Counted from the stretch's first letter, positions 28,746 through 38,200 are shown. The stretch: DNA of 64,000 nt from Arcticibacter tournemirensis (GCF_006716645.1 NZ_VFPL01000001.1:930001-994000), one strand, 5' to 3'. The notes: generated from the letters alone by a model not told the origin. Numbers and translations are program-made.

Positions 28746-30062
28746 ATGCGGTTTAATAAATTTTTGAATATCAGGAGCTTTTGCGCAGTACTCATTCTTT
28801 ACATACTGGTAGGAAGCGCTAATGTATTTGCGCGGCAGACCGGTGGTACGACGGCGGGGGATATGGTTGCAGCGGATACTGCTCAGCAAATAAACTCGGA
28901 GACAGGGACAATAGGCGACACTCCTACTGCAGTGAGCGAGTCTGGGACGGATACGGGTACCACACTTGCAACGGCCGACGCAGTTGTAAAGAATACTACT
29001 CTTTATAAATCGGTTGCTTTTTATGTTACTCTCTTTTTGCTTCTATGTATATTTATAGGAGTGATCGGTAAAGTGCTCAAGGTATATGAGCTCACCCGGG
29101 AGATACAGGGTAAGCGCGAGGGTGTAAACTGGAATAAGGTACAGGCTGCTTTGTTTTTAGTTGCTCTTATTACAGGTTTCTACGGAACTTACTGGACATA
29201 TGAGACCTGGGGAAATGTGGCATCAGGTGAATCTGCCTCAGAGCATGGTCTGCGAATTGATACCATGATGATGGTTACCATTACGCTAACCACCATTGTT
29301 TTCGTGATCACACAGTTCCTGTTGTTTACATTTGCATTTCGCTATAAAGGTTCAGAAAAGAGGAAGGCTTACTTTTATCCTCACAATAATGCGATTGAGC
29401 GGCTTTGGACTATCATACCTGCTCTCGTTCTTACAGCCCTTGTTGTATTTGGATTTTTCACATGGAGAAGCATTACCAATCCTCCCGAAGATGAGATGAA
29501 GAATGCCTTATCCATAGAGGTTACAGGTGAACAGTTTAAATGGAACGTTCGTTACGCAGGTGACGACAACCAGTTAGGAGTCCGTAATTATAAACTCACT
29601 ACTCCGATTAACGGCCTGGGAATTGATTTTACCGACAGGAAAAGCTGGGACGATAAACTTGGCGGGGAGATCGTGATCCCGAAAGGCCGGCCCGTGCGTT
29701 TTACCATAAACTCGAAAGACATCCTTCATAGTTTTTATATTCCTGAGTTTAGGGTTCAAATGAATGCCGTTCCTGGAATGCCTACTTATTTCCAGTTTAC
29801 TCCAAGGCTAACCACAGAAGAAATGCGTGAGAAAACGGGAAATGCGGCGTTTGATTTCGTATTGTTATGTAATAAGATCTGCGGTACCGGACATTATAAT
29901 ATGCAATATAAGGTAAGAGTGGTAGACGAAAAGGAGTTTAAAGATTGGTTAGTAAAACAGCCTTTATACTACAACGACGATATAAAAAAGGACATGCAGC
30001 AAAAGATGGTTCAGTCTAACGCCGCGTCGGATAATAAGAAAATAGCTTTAAACAATCAGTAA
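28746..30062 (+). CDS. coxB: Cytochrome c oxidase subunit II
   Basis: A 438-residue subunit with a signal peptide (to VFA, about residue 29) and a Thr-rich linker. Transmembrane segments follow at about 83-103, 130-150 (ALFLVALITGFYGTYW) and further, and then the cupredoxin domain. The CuA ligands are visible: His in ILHSFYIPEFRVQMNAVPGM, then LLCNKICGTGHYNM giving the two Cys, His and Met. It accepts electrons from cytochrome c or ACIII hemes. No fused cytochrome c domain is present. It follows actF by 39 bases. Confidence 0.95.
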   Translation: MRFNKFLNIRSFCAVLILYILVGSANVFARQTGGTTAGDMVAADTAQQINSETGTIGDTPTAVSESGTDTGTTLATADAVVKNTTLYKSVAFYVTLFLLLCIFIGVIGKVLKVYELTREIQGKREGVNWNKVQAALFLVALITGFYGTYWTYETWGNVASGESASEHGLRIDTMMMVTITLTTIVFVITQFLLFTFAFRYKGSEKRKAYFYPHNNAIERLWTIIPALVLTALVVFGFFTWRSITNPPEDEMKNALSIEVTGEQFKWNVRYAGDDNQLGVRNYKLTTPINGLGIDFTDRKSWDDKLGGEIVIPKGRPVRFTINSKDILHSFYIPEFRVQMNAVPGMPTYFQFTPRLTTEEMREKTGNAAFDFVLLCNKICGTGHYNMQYKVRVVDEKEFKDWLVKQPLYYNDDIKKDMQQKMVQSNAASDNKKIALNNQ

Positions 30063-30079
30063 ACAGATAGATCGAGAAT

Positions 30080-31978
30080 ATGTCAAGTACAGCGATTCAT
30101 CATACATTAGAACATTCAGGGCATCAGCATGACGACCACGGTCATCATCATCAATCTTTTCTGACGAAGTATATATTCAGCCAGGATCACAAGATGATTG
30201 CCAAACAATTCCTGATCACAGGTATTATTATGGCCGTCATAGGGATGCTGTTGTCCATCGTTTTCAGGATTCAGCTCGGCTGGCCTGATCAAAGTTTTCC
30301 CTTACTCGAAACCTTCCTGGGCAAATGGGCAGAAGGCGGTCGTATAAAGCCGGATTTCTATCTTGCATTGGTCACTATCCATGGTACAATCATGGTATTT
30401 TTCGTGTTGACCGCAGGATTAAGTGGTACATTCAGTAATCTTTTGATCCCTCTGCAAATTGGAGCAAGAGATATGGCTTCGCCTCTGGTGAATATGCTGT
30501 CGTACTGGTTCTTCTTTTTAGCGTCCGTTATCATGCTGAGCTCTTTCTTCGTGGAGAGCGGACCTGCCAGTGCAGGCTGGACTATCTATCCTCCGCTATC
30601 AGCTTTGCCAAAAGCTATATCAGGATCGGGAACAGGTATGACGCTTTGGTTGATTAGTATGGTGATCTTTATAGCCTCTTCGCTAATGGGATCGCTCAAT
30701 TATATCAGTACCATCCTGAATATGCGTACTAAGGGGATGGATCTTTGGAAAATGCCTCTTACTATATGGGCTCTGTTTTTGACAGCAGTCCTTGGGGTGC
30801 TTTCTTTTCCTGTTCTTGTGGCGGGTGTCGTATTGCTGATTTTCGACAGAAGTGCGGGTACTAGTTTCTATCTGTCAGACCTTGTTATTCAAGGGCAGAT
30901 CATGCCGCAACAGGGTGGTAGCCCAATCCTTTTCCAGCATTTGTTCTGGTTCCTTGGTCACCCTGAAGTATACATCGTTATTATGCCGGCAATGGGTATA
31001 GCCTCTGAGGTTTTATCTGTTAATTCACGTAAACCGATATTTGGCTATCATGCAATGGTTTATTCCCTTATAGGAATAACGGTGCTGTCGTTTATCGTGT
31101 GGGGCCACCATATGTTTGTTACCGGGATGAATCCGTTTTTAGGTGGTGTATTCATGATAACCACCCTGATCATTGCAGTTCCTTCTGCGGTTAAAACATT
31201 CAACTGGCTCGCTACTTTATGGAGGGGAAACATTCGTTTTACTCCGGCGATGATGTTTGCAATCGGATTGGTGTCATTTTTCATCTCAGGAGGTTTAACC
31301 GGGATTTTCCTTGGAAATGCTTCACTTGATATAAACTTGCACGACACGTATTTCGTAGTAGCCCACTTCCACCTGGTTATGGGATCGGCAGCTATCTTCG
31401 GAATGTTGTGCGGTGTTTATCATTGGTTCCCGAAAATGTTCGGACGTATGATGGATGAGAAACTGGGTTATCTCCATTTCTGGTTAACATTTGTGGGCGC
31501 GTACCTGGTGTTTTTCCCAATGCACTTTATGGGACTTGATGGTGTGCCACGCCGGTATTATGCTTTTACAGAATTTGAATTCATGAAGGAATGGCTTACA
31601 GTGAATAAGTTCGTATCATGGGCTGCTATAATCGCTGCTTTGGGACAAGTTGCCTTCCTTTGGAACTTCTTCCATTCAATATTCTACGGTAAAAAGGCTA
31701 CACAGAATCCCTGGCAGGCAAATACGCTTGAGTGGACCACTCCTGTGGAGAACCTGCACGGTAACTGGCCAGGAGAGATTCCTTCGGTATACAGATGGCC
31801 ATACGATTATAGCAAACCTGGCCATGATGAAGATTATATTATGCAAACCACTCCATTCTCAGAAACGATGAGCTCTAATCTTCCTCATGACTTTGAGGGT
31901 AATCCTGAAGCTGAAAAGATACAGGTGGAGTGGCAGAAGATGCAGGAGGCTAACAGAAAGACGGAGGCCGATATTTAA
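30080..31978 (+). CDS. coxA: Cytochrome c oxidase subunit I
   Basis: The 632-residue heme-copper oxidase subunit I has at least twelve transmembrane helices. It carries the CuB motif WFLGHPEVYIVIMP with the cross-linked His-Tyr pair (HPEVY), the paired histidines IVWGHHMFVTGM, and the heme ligand region VAHFHLVMGSAAIFGM. The cytoplasmic N-terminus is His/Asp-rich (about residues 8-29, with ten His), which may bind metal or be a linker. It reduces O2 to water and pumps protons. It lies 17 bases after coxB. Confidence 0.96.
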   Translation: MSSTAIHHTLEHSGHQHDDHGHHHQSFLTKYIFSQDHKMIAKQFLITGIIMAVIGMLLSIVFRIQLGWPDQSFPLLETFLGKWAEGGRIKPDFYLALVTIHGTIMVFFVLTAGLSGTFSNLLIPLQIGARDMASPLVNMLSYWFFFLASVIMLSSFFVESGPASAGWTIYPPLSALPKAISGSGTGMTLWLISMVIFIASSLMGSLNYISTILNMRTKGMDLWKMPLTIWALFLTAVLGVLSFPVLVAGVVLLIFDRSAGTSFYLSDLVIQGQIMPQQGGSPILFQHLFWFLGHPEVYIVIMPAMGIASEVLSVNSRKPIFGYHAMVYSLIGITVLSFIVWGHHMFVTGMNPFLGGVFMITTLIIAVPSAVKTFNWLATLWRGNIRFTPAMMFAIGLVSFFISGGLTGIFLGNASLDINLHDTYFVVAHFHLVMGSAAIFGMLCGVYHWFPKMFGRMMDEKLGYLHFWLTFVGAYLVFFPMHFMGLDGVPRRYYAFTEFEFMKEWLTVNKFVSWAAIIAALGQVAFLWNFFHSIFYGKKATQNPWQANTLEWTTPVENLHGNWPGEIPSVYRWPYDYSKPGHDEDYIMQTTPFSETMSSNLPHDFEGNPEAEKIQVEWQKMQEANRKTEADI

Positions 31979-32107
31979 AGTAAACTGTCCGGATACTCTG
32001 ACGCTGCTAGCCGAACAGATATCCGGATAAATAATAATAGAAATACCTGGATACGGAATAGAAGAAGGTTTTGCTCTGTATCCAGCTAACAAAATCAATA
32101 CTTTGCA

Positions 32108-33019
32108 ATGAGAGAAGTCGTAACGGATATAAATTTGAGTGTGAATAAAGCGGTGGAGGGAACTTTTATTTCTGACTTCAAGAAACTTATTAAGCTTCGC
32201 CTGACTTTTCTCGTTGTTTTTTCCGCATCGGTATCGTTTCTCATCGGAAGCAAGGAGCAAGGCATGGTTAGCTGGTTTAACTGGATGATGCTAACGGTTG
32301 GAGGCTTTCTGGTTACCGGCGCAGCCAATGGCTTTAACGAAATTATTGAAAAGGATCTGGACAAGCTGATGAGCAGGACGAGTGACAGACCGATTCCCGC
32401 AGGACGTATGACTACGGGACAGGCTCTCGTGCTTAGTCTGTTCATGGGGATTATGGGAACGCTTATCCTTGTGCGGCTGAATATGCTTACAGGAGTTCTT
32501 GCACTCTTCTCTATCCTGCTGTATGCTGTTCTTTATACGCCTTCGAAAAGGAAATCGCCGATTGCTGTTTTTATAGGGGCTTTTCCGGGGGCATTGCCGC
32601 CGCTTATTGGATATTTTGCTGCTTTCGAAAACCCTCAGATATCCTGGATTCCAATTGTGCTGTTCCTCATTCAGTTTGTTTGGCAGTTTCCTCATTTCTG
32701 GGCGATAGCGTGGGTTCTCGACGACGACTATAAGAAAGCAGGGTTCAGGCTCTTACCCACGACGAAAAGAGACAGGGTGAGTGCATGGTTCACGGTATTT
32801 TCTACCGTCGTCCTTATTCCGGTAAGCCTTCTTCCAACCATTTTAGGCTTCGGGGGTTATACTATTGCCATTGCCTCGGTAATCCTGGGATTACTGTTTT
32901 GCTGGTATAGCATAAGCCTTTTAACCAAGCTGGATGTTGCCTCGGCAAGAAAAGTAATGTTTTGTTCATTTATTTATCTCCCGGTTGTTCAGTTAATAAT
33001 GTTATTCGATTTTATTTGA
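32108..33019 (+). CDS. ctaB: Protoheme IX farnesyltransferase (heme O synthase)
   Basis: A 303-residue UbiA-superfamily membrane protein with seven to nine helices. The first Asp-rich motif is NGFNEIIEKDLDKLMSRTSDRPIPAGRM and the second AWVLDDDYKKAGFRLLP. It farnesylates heme b to heme o for the aa3 oxidase. The gap to coxA is 129 bases and shows no clear terminator. The gene after it starts 5 bases downstream. A heme A synthase gene is not seen in the window. Confidence 0.95.
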   Translation: MREVVTDINLSVNKAVEGTFISDFKKLIKLRLTFLVVFSASVSFLIGSKEQGMVSWFNWMMLTVGGFLVTGAANGFNEIIEKDLDKLMSRTSDRPIPAGRMTTGQALVLSLFMGIMGTLILVRLNMLTGVLALFSILLYAVLYTPSKRKSPIAVFIGAFPGALPPLIGYFAAFENPQISWIPIVLFLIQFVWQFPHFWAIAWVLDDDYKKAGFRLLPTTKRDRVSAWFTVFSTVVLIPVSLLPTILGFGGYTIAIASVILGLLFCWYSISLLTKLDVASARKVMFCSFIYLPVVQLIMLFDFI

Positions 33020-33024
33020 TAATT

Positions 33025-33612
33025 ATGGTATCAACGACACAAGTGCCAATGGAGCAGGATAAGTTGAATTTAAGGCCAAAGAAGTTTTTGATGTGGTTGT
33101 TTGTAATTACCACATTTATGCTTTTTGCTGCTCTTACAAGTGGTTTTATCGTATATACTGCAGGCTCTCCGGCAAGGGGCATAAAAATGGTTCTTCCTGA
33201 CATTTTTTTATATAGTACTTCTGTGATTCTATTAAGCAGTGTTACAATGTATTTGGCTTACAGAGCCGGCAAGACATTGCGTTTCGGTAAGCAAACACTG
33301 TTTCTGGTACTCACAATTTTATTAGGGGTATTATTCTGCATTCTGCAGATCAGATCCTGGCAGACATTTATTAACCAGGGTGTTTATTTTATAAATCCGA
33401 ATGCTTCACAGTCCTTTCTTTATGTGTTTACAGGAGCACATCTACTGCATATTTTTGCGGGACTCTTAATGCTTATACATGCTTTAAGAGGAAGGCTGAG
33501 GAATATCCCCCAGGTTAAGAATTTATTTAATCTTGAGCTGACATCAATCTTCTGGCATTTTTTGGGCCTGCTGTGGCTCTATTTATACGTTTTTTTACTT
33601 TTGAATCAATAA
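33025..33612 (+). CDS. Heme-copper oxidase subunit III (first copy)
   Basis: The start at 33025 (MVSTTQVPMEQDKLNLRPKKFLMW) follows ctaB by 5 bases; the longer reading overlaps ctaB. The 195-residue protein has five transmembrane helices, including HLLHIFAGLLMLIHALRGRL and the C-terminal WHFLGLLWLYLYVFLLL, both typical of subunit III. It is one of two adjacent subunit III paralogues and stabilises subunit I. Confidence 0.92.
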   Translation: MVSTTQVPMEQDKLNLRPKKFLMWLFVITTFMLFAALTSGFIVYTAGSPARGIKMVLPDIFLYSTSVILLSSVTMYLAYRAGKTLRFGKQTLFLVLTILLGVLFCILQIRSWQTFINQGVYFINPNASQSFLYVFTGAHLLHIFAGLLMLIHALRGRLRNIPQVKNLFNLELTSIFWHFLGLLWLYLYVFLLLNQ

Positions 33613-33618
33613 ATCAAA

Positions 33619-34308
33619 ATGAGTACTACTGTTTCACAATTAGACGAGATTAAAACAGGTGCCTGGAGCGGCGGAAAATCGCCTGTAGATGCAGAATACG
33701 GAAAGCTGATGATGTGGTTTTTCCTGCTTTCTGATGCATTTACATTTTCAGCCTTACTAATTTATTATGGAGCACAGCGTTTTAGTAAACTTAGCTGGCC
33801 TGATCCGGATGAAGTTTTTCAGTCTATACCCGGAGTAGCTGATTCTGGCTATCCCCTTGTGTTTGTTGGTATAATGACTTTTATCCTGATTATGAGTTCT
33901 GTGACGATGGTTCTTGCTGTAGAGGCAGGGCACCGTGGCGCAAAAAAAGAGGTTGTGAACTGGATGATCCTGACGATATTGGGCGGGTTGATCTTCCTTG
34001 GCTGTCAGGCCGGTGAATGGTCGCATCTTCATCATGAAGGTTACTGGTGGGGAAGTATTCCTGAACATTATAAAGGAGTCGACGTTGTTGGCGCCACCCA
34101 ATTTGCCAACCTGTTCTTTACCATCACAGGATTTCACGGCTTTCACGTGTTTAGCGGTGTCGTTATAAATATCATTATCTTACTTATGACAATAGGGAAC
34201 GTTTTCGAGAAGAGAGGTACTTATTTAACAGTTGAGAAAGTTGGTTTATACTGGCACTTTGTGGACCTTGTGTGGGTCTTCGTATTTACGTTTTTCTATT
34301 TGGTTTAA
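33619..34308 (+). CDS. coxC: Heme-copper oxidase subunit III (second copy)
   Basis: The 229-residue subunit III has five helices and the conserved motifs HLHHEGYWWGSIPEHYKG, FTITGFHGFHVFSGVVINI and VGLYWHFVDLVWVFVFTFFYLV. It is 6 bases after the first subunit III gene. The pair probably form, with subunit IV, the accessory membrane part of the aa3 oxidase. Confidence 0.95.
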   Translation: MSTTVSQLDEIKTGAWSGGKSPVDAEYGKLMMWFFLLSDAFTFSALLIYYGAQRFSKLSWPDPDEVFQSIPGVADSGYPLVFVGIMTFILIMSSVTMVLAVEAGHRGAKKEVVNWMILTILGGLIFLGCQAGEWSHLHHEGYWWGSIPEHYKGVDVVGATQFANLFFTITGFHGFHVFSGVVINIIILLMTIGNVFEKRGTYLTVEKVGLYWHFVDLVWVFVFTFFYLV

Positions 34309-34327
34309 TTATTTAGCAGGGTTTAAA

Positions 34328-34657
34328 ATGGCAACAGAACAACATACAAACGAACATGCGAGCATGTCAAAGAAGAAGATCTGGCAGGTGTTTTTTTACT
34401 TGCTTGGAATAACGGCACTTGAATTTTTCATTGCGCTCGTGCTCGTTAAGAATGAATATATACCACATGGATTTGCCAACTTTATTTATATTGTTCTAAC
34501 TTTACTTAAGGCATATTATATAGTAGCTTATTTTATGCATTTGAAGTTTGAGAACATGACGCTTATAACAAGTATTGTGGTGTCGCTCATATTCATTGTG
34601 TATCTCATTGTGCTTCTATTAACTGAAGGATCATATTTGAACGTTCATATGAACTAA
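34328..34657 (+). CDS. Cytochrome c oxidase subunit IV-like protein
   Basis: The 109-residue product (MATEQHTNEHASMSKKKIWQ start) has a polar N-terminus and three transmembrane helices, the middle one carrying the typical YYIVAYFMHLKFENMTL. This matches the small bacterial oxidase subunit IV (COX4-prok). The stop TAA at 34655-34657 shares its last A with the ATG of the next gene, so translation is coupled. Confidence 0.9.
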   Translation: MATEQHTNEHASMSKKKIWQVFFYLLGITALEFFIALVLVKNEYIPHGFANFIYIVLTLLKAYYIVAYFMHLKFENMTLITSIVVSLIFIVYLIVLLLTEGSYLNVHMN

Positions 34658-35352
34658 TGAACAACCAGTCTTTAAAGAAAATATTAATCCTGGCAACCAT
34701 ACTTGCGGTGCCAGGATTTTTATATTATTTGCTACAGGAAAAAGGGAAGAACAGGTATCGTCCTCTCAGCATCTTTGGCCCTAAAGAGGTGGCCTCTACT
34801 TTTCATACGCGGCGCGGCCAACGCATTCCGGATACCATATATCATGTTATCAGTGATTTTAAGCTTACAGATCAATCAGGCAATGTAGTTTTGTTCCCTC
34901 CCGATAGCAATCATATTTCCGTTTTCAATTTCTTTTATACAAGGTGCGCCGACTGCAAGCAGATGAACAGAAGTATGGGTAAGATTGTGGAGCAGTATGA
35001 GCATAACAAAATGCTGCAATTTTATTCCATAAGTATTGATCCGGAAAATGATAGCCCCGCGGTTCTTAAAAGTTATTCTGCAGTGTTTAACATCAGGGCT
35101 GATAAATGGAGGTTTCTGACAGGTGACAGCAGCCTTATTTTCAAGCTTGCAAAGAACGACTTTCGGGTAAACGCGATGCCTGATAAAGAGAATCCCGGGA
35201 ATATCATACATAGCAGGATGTTGATTCTGGTTGATCCTCAGAAACGGATAAGAGGATATTATGATTCTTCCAGTAAAGAGCAAATTGATAAATTAGCAGA
35301 TGAAATTAAAGTTCTTATAGCTGAAGGGTTACGACAGGTAACGGGCCTTTAA
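34657..35352 (+). CDS. SCO1/SenC-like copper chaperone with a CxxC site
   Basis: The 231-residue protein has an N-terminal membrane anchor (ILILATILAVPGFLYYLL) and a thioredoxin-like SCO domain. Residues NFFYTRCADCKQMNRSMGKI hold the cysteines and NIIHSRMLILVDPQ the expected His. SCO proteins usually have CxxxC, whereas here the spacing is CxxC, as in thioredoxins. It should help deliver copper to, or keep reduced, the CuA site of subunit II. It overlaps the stop of the subunit IV gene by one base. Confidence 0.88.
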   Translation: MNNQSLKKILILATILAVPGFLYYLLQEKGKNRYRPLSIFGPKEVASTFHTRRGQRIPDTIYHVISDFKLTDQSGNVVLFPPDSNHISVFNFFYTRCADCKQMNRSMGKIVEQYEHNKMLQFYSISIDPENDSPAVLKSYSAVFNIRADKWRFLTGDSSLIFKLAKNDFRVNAMPDKENPGNIIHSRMLILVDPQKRIRGYYDSSSKEQIDKLADEIKVLIAEGLRQVTGL

Positions 35353-35374
35353 TCTATATTACAAACTTCACAGA

Positions 35375-35914
35375 ATGAATGATAAAGTTATTTTTAGGAT
35401 AATTACAGCAATATCCATTTTTGTTTTTGCTGTTGTTCTTATCCTTCAGAGCAGGGTAATCAGCCTGTTCCCGCCCGGTTCAGAGATCCCTTCGTGGGTG
35501 TTCTTTCTTCCCCGCCTCAATGCTATTATAAATGCTACCTGCAGTATTCTTCTGGTAGCTTCCCTGATCCAGATCAGGAGCAGGAATATCAAAACGCACA
35601 AGATTCTGAACATCATTACCTTTGTTCTCTCGTCTTTGTTCCTTGTTTCGTATATCATCTTTCACGCTACAGGTATTCAAACCACATATGGCGGAGCGGG
35701 AGCAGTGCGATATATATATTATTTTATACTTATAACACATATTATACTTGCTGCAGTTGTTTTGCCGTTAGTACTATTGAGCTTTTACAGTGGACTGCGG
35801 ATGAATGTAGCCCGCCACAGGAGGCTGGTACGCTGGAGTTTTCCGGTATGGCTTTATGTTACTGTTACCGGAGTACTGGTTTATCTTATGATTTCGCCGT
35901 ATTATACATTTTAG
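35375..35914 (+). CDS. DUF420 membrane protein
   Basis: The 179-residue DUF420 protein has five predicted helices, ending in WSFPVWLYVTVTGVLVYLMI. Family features are the histidines HKILNIITFVLSSLFLVSYIIFHAT and ITHIILAAVVLPLVLLSFY. DUF420 genes sit beside oxidase genes in many bacteria and related proteins (CtaM) help oxidase maturation, so a role in cytochrome oxidase assembly is likely. Confidence 0.9.
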   Translation: MNDKVIFRIITAISIFVFAVVLILQSRVISLFPPGSEIPSWVFFLPRLNAIINATCSILLVASLIQIRSRNIKTHKILNIITFVLSSLFLVSYIIFHATGIQTTYGGAGAVRYIYYFILITHIILAAVVLPLVLLSFYSGLRMNVARHRRLVRWSFPVWLYVTVTGVLVYLMISPYYTF

Positions 35915-35934
35915 TTATAAAATAGGAGAAGGAT

Positions 35935-36210
35935 ATGAAAGTGATTAGATATTGGCTTGCGGTTATAACTTTCTTAGGAGTGCTTTCAATGCATACCGAA
36001 GTATCTGCTCAATGTGCTATGTGCACACTGAATGCTGAGAATTCAGTTAAAAATGGAAACACCCAGGGAAAAGGATTAAATAATGGTATTTTGTACTTGC
36101 TTGCAGCCCCCTACCTTGCCGTTGCCGGAGTAGGCTTCTTGTGGTACAAGAAATACCGGAAGAAGAACGTCAACCTGAATATGAAAGACCAGAAGATTAA
36201 TTTAAACTAA
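35935..36210 (+). CDS. Small membrane protein with CxxC after a signal peptide
   Basis: A 91-residue protein: signal peptide (to VSAQ), a CAMC motif at the mature N-terminus, a polar loop (NSVKNGNTQGKGLNNG), one transmembrane helix (ILYLLAAPYLAVAGVGFLWY), and a basic tail. The mature CxxC faces the periplasm. It is found between DUF420 and DUF983 in this oxidase operon, so a copper or thiol role in assembly is plausible. I know no name for it. Confidence 0.78.
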   Translation: MKVIRYWLAVITFLGVLSMHTEVSAQCAMCTLNAENSVKNGNTQGKGLNNGILYLLAAPYLAVAGVGFLWYKKYRKKNVNLNMKDQKINLN

Positions 36211-36221
36211 TCAGGTATAAG

Positions 36222-36608
36222 ATGGGAAAGACGTCGCAAATGCAGGCTATTATTCATGCTAAATGCCCTAAATGTCGGAGAGGCGATGTTTATTCAGGGC
36301 CGATGTATGGATTGAAGCCCCAAAAAGTTAATGAAAGCTGCCCTCATTGTGGATTTCGCTTTGAAGTGGAGCCGGGATATTTTTACGCTGCTATGTATGT
36401 TAGTTATGCTTTGAATGTTGCAGAGATCGTAACGTCGGCTATTCTGACATTTTATTTAAGCGGTGGAAGCGAGTCGCCATGGCTCTACCTGGGCGTTTTG
36501 TTTGCCATCATTTTTATTCTCGCACCGTTTAATTTCAGATATTCACGCGTTATTCTACTGCACTGGCTGTCGCCTAAAGTGAAGTATAATCCCGAGCTCG
36601 ACCGGTAA
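36222..36608 (+). CDS. DUF983 family membrane protein
   Basis: The 128-residue protein starts with a zinc-ribbon-like part, CPKCRRGDVYSGPMYGLKP and CPHCGFRFEVEPGYFYAAMYVSY, followed by two transmembrane helices. This is the DUF983 signature. The four Cys (two CxxC) may bind metal. It ends the row of small oxidase-associated genes. Confidence 0.9.
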   Translation: MGKTSQMQAIIHAKCPKCRRGDVYSGPMYGLKPQKVNESCPHCGFRFEVEPGYFYAAMYVSYALNVAEIVTSAILTFYLSGGSESPWLYLGVLFAIIFILAPFNFRYSRVILLHWLSPKVKYNPELDR

Positions 36609-36643
36609 CGTTTTTTCTGTTAGCTGTACAAATATATCGTCTT

Positions 36644-37306
36644 ATGATTGCTTCTTCGACCTTGACTTTTTTAAAATCTGTTGCTGAGAACAATAACCGT
36701 GAGTGGTTTCAGGATCACAAGTCGGAGTACACGGCGGCGCGGGAGAATGTTCTTGATTTTACAGGAAAAGTTATCAAGGGACTAGCCCGCTTTGACCCCT
36801 CTATCCCATCAGATTTGCCGGCCAAAGATTGCGTGATGCGTATATACCGTGATATCAGGTTCAGCAAGGATAAATCGCCGCTCAAAACTAATTTTGGGAT
36901 TGCCATCTCTTCTGCTGGTAAGAATTTCAAGGGGCCGGGCTATTATGTTCATATCAAGCCAGGCGAATGTTTCATTGCCGGGGGCTCCTGGTTCCCTCCT
37001 GCTGACGAACTTAAATCGATAAGACAGGAAATCGACTATAATGCGGAGGACTGGCACAGAGTTATTGATGATCCGGAGTTTGTAAGCCTTTTCGGTAGAC
37101 CAGATACAGAAGGGAAACTTCGGACCGCCCCGAAAGGCTATACACCTGACCATCCGGAAATCGAGTTTTTAAAATTGAAAAGCTTCACTATGTTAAGGAA
37201 AGTATCCGAGAGGGACCTTACTTCGGATGAGTCTGTAGAATATGTAACGGGAATGTTTGAAAAATTATACCCTTTTATGCTTTTTTTGCGCAATGCGATT
37301 TCTTAA
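36644..37306 (+). CDS. DUF2461 family protein
   Basis: A 220-residue cytoplasmic protein matching DUF2461 (FLKSVAENNNREWFQDHKSEYTAARENV, RIYRDIRFSKDKSPLKTNFGI, and PGYYVHIKPGECFIAGGSWFPP). Function unknown. It is 35 bases after DUF983 and 9 before the OmpA gene on the same strand. Confidence 0.92.
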   Translation: MIASSTLTFLKSVAENNNREWFQDHKSEYTAARENVLDFTGKVIKGLARFDPSIPSDLPAKDCVMRIYRDIRFSKDKSPLKTNFGIAISSAGKNFKGPGYYVHIKPGECFIAGGSWFPPADELKSIRQEIDYNAEDWHRVIDDPEFVSLFGRPDTEGKLRTAPKGYTPDHPEIEFLKLKSFTMLRKVSERDLTSDESVEYVTGMFEKLYPFMLFLRNAIS

Positions 37307-37315
37307 TATTGTAGC

Positions 37316-38134
37316 ATGAACAAATTAGTCCTCTTCTTATTTACAGCTCTTTTCCTGAGTTCCTGTGTCGTTTTATCACCCAAAAAGTATAAATCACTGC
37401 TGGCTCAGCGCGATTCGTTGTCTAATGGCTTAAACGAAGCGAATGCGAGGATTGAAAGTTTAGAGGAAGAGGTCTTTCGTCTTAAGTCGGATACTACACT
37501 GCTCCATAGCCAAATAGCCGATCTGACGTCAAAAATTAATGGTCTGAATAGTAATAATGCGAACCTTAGAGCAGCCAGTGATAAGTTATCTGAGAATTTG
37601 AAGCGCCGCGAGGCCCGTTTGAAAGAGGTTGAGGATATACTGCGTAAGCGGGATGAAGCTACGCTGGCGTTAAAGGACAAACTGCAAAAGGCGCTGCTCG
37701 GTTTTCAACAGAGCGGGCTTTCTGTCGAGATCAGGAACGGTAAAGTATATGTTTCATTAACAGATAAGCTTTTGTTTAGTACAGGAAGCATAATCATAGA
37801 TGAAAAAGGCAAGCAAGCGCTGGCTGGGCTGGCTACTGTTCTGAAATCGCAGCCTGAGATTAACATTTCAGTTGAGGGACATACCGACAATCAAAGGGTT
37901 GTAAACCTTGGACAAATAAAAGATAACTGGGATCTTAGTGTATTACGCGCCACTTCGGTGGTTCGGTATCTGACCGACGTTCAGCAAATTGAGAGTGCGC
38001 GTCTTACAGCAACCGGTAAAGGCCAGTTTCAGCCTATCGAAGATGCAAATACCCCTGAAGCAAGAAGCAGGAACAGACGCATCGAAATAGTACTCTCTCC
38101 GAAGCTGGATGAGTTATACGACTTAATTAAATAG
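37316..38134 (+). CDS. OmpA-family lipoprotein with coiled coil
   Basis: The 272-residue protein has a lipobox at FLSSC (residues about 13-17) and a coiled-coil region of about 90 residues (from RDSLSNGLNEANARIESLEEEVFRLKSD onward). The C-terminal OmpA-like peptidoglycan-binding domain shows LLFSTGSIIIDEKGKQAL, SVEGHTDNQRV and ARSRNRRIEIVL. It should link the outer membrane to peptidoglycan. It is the last gene of the long plus-strand run that starts at actA. Confidence 0.9.
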   Translation: MNKLVLFLFTALFLSSCVVLSPKKYKSLLAQRDSLSNGLNEANARIESLEEEVFRLKSDTTLLHSQIADLTSKINGLNSNNANLRAASDKLSENLKRREARLKEVEDILRKRDEATLALKDKLQKALLGFQQSGLSVEIRNGKVYVSLTDKLLFSTGSIIIDEKGKQALAGLATVLKSQPEINISVEGHTDNQRVVNLGQIKDNWDLSVLRATSVVRYLTDVQQIESARLTATGKGQFQPIEDANTPEARSRNRRIEIVLSPKLDELYDLIK

Positions 38135-38163
38135 ACTTCTGTTCTCACAAGAATAATGCGATT

Positions 38164-38200
38164 TTGCCAGAAAAATGCTTCAAGTCATTTTTTTTGGCAA
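38164..38200. promoter_or_regulatory. Palindrome upstream of flavodoxin gene 1
   Basis: TTGCCAGAAAAATG (38164-38177), 8-base loop, CATTTTTTTTGGCAA (38186-38200). It ends 90 bases before the ATG at 38291. A palindrome of the same build, with other outer bases, precedes flavodoxin gene 2. Confidence 0.6.
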
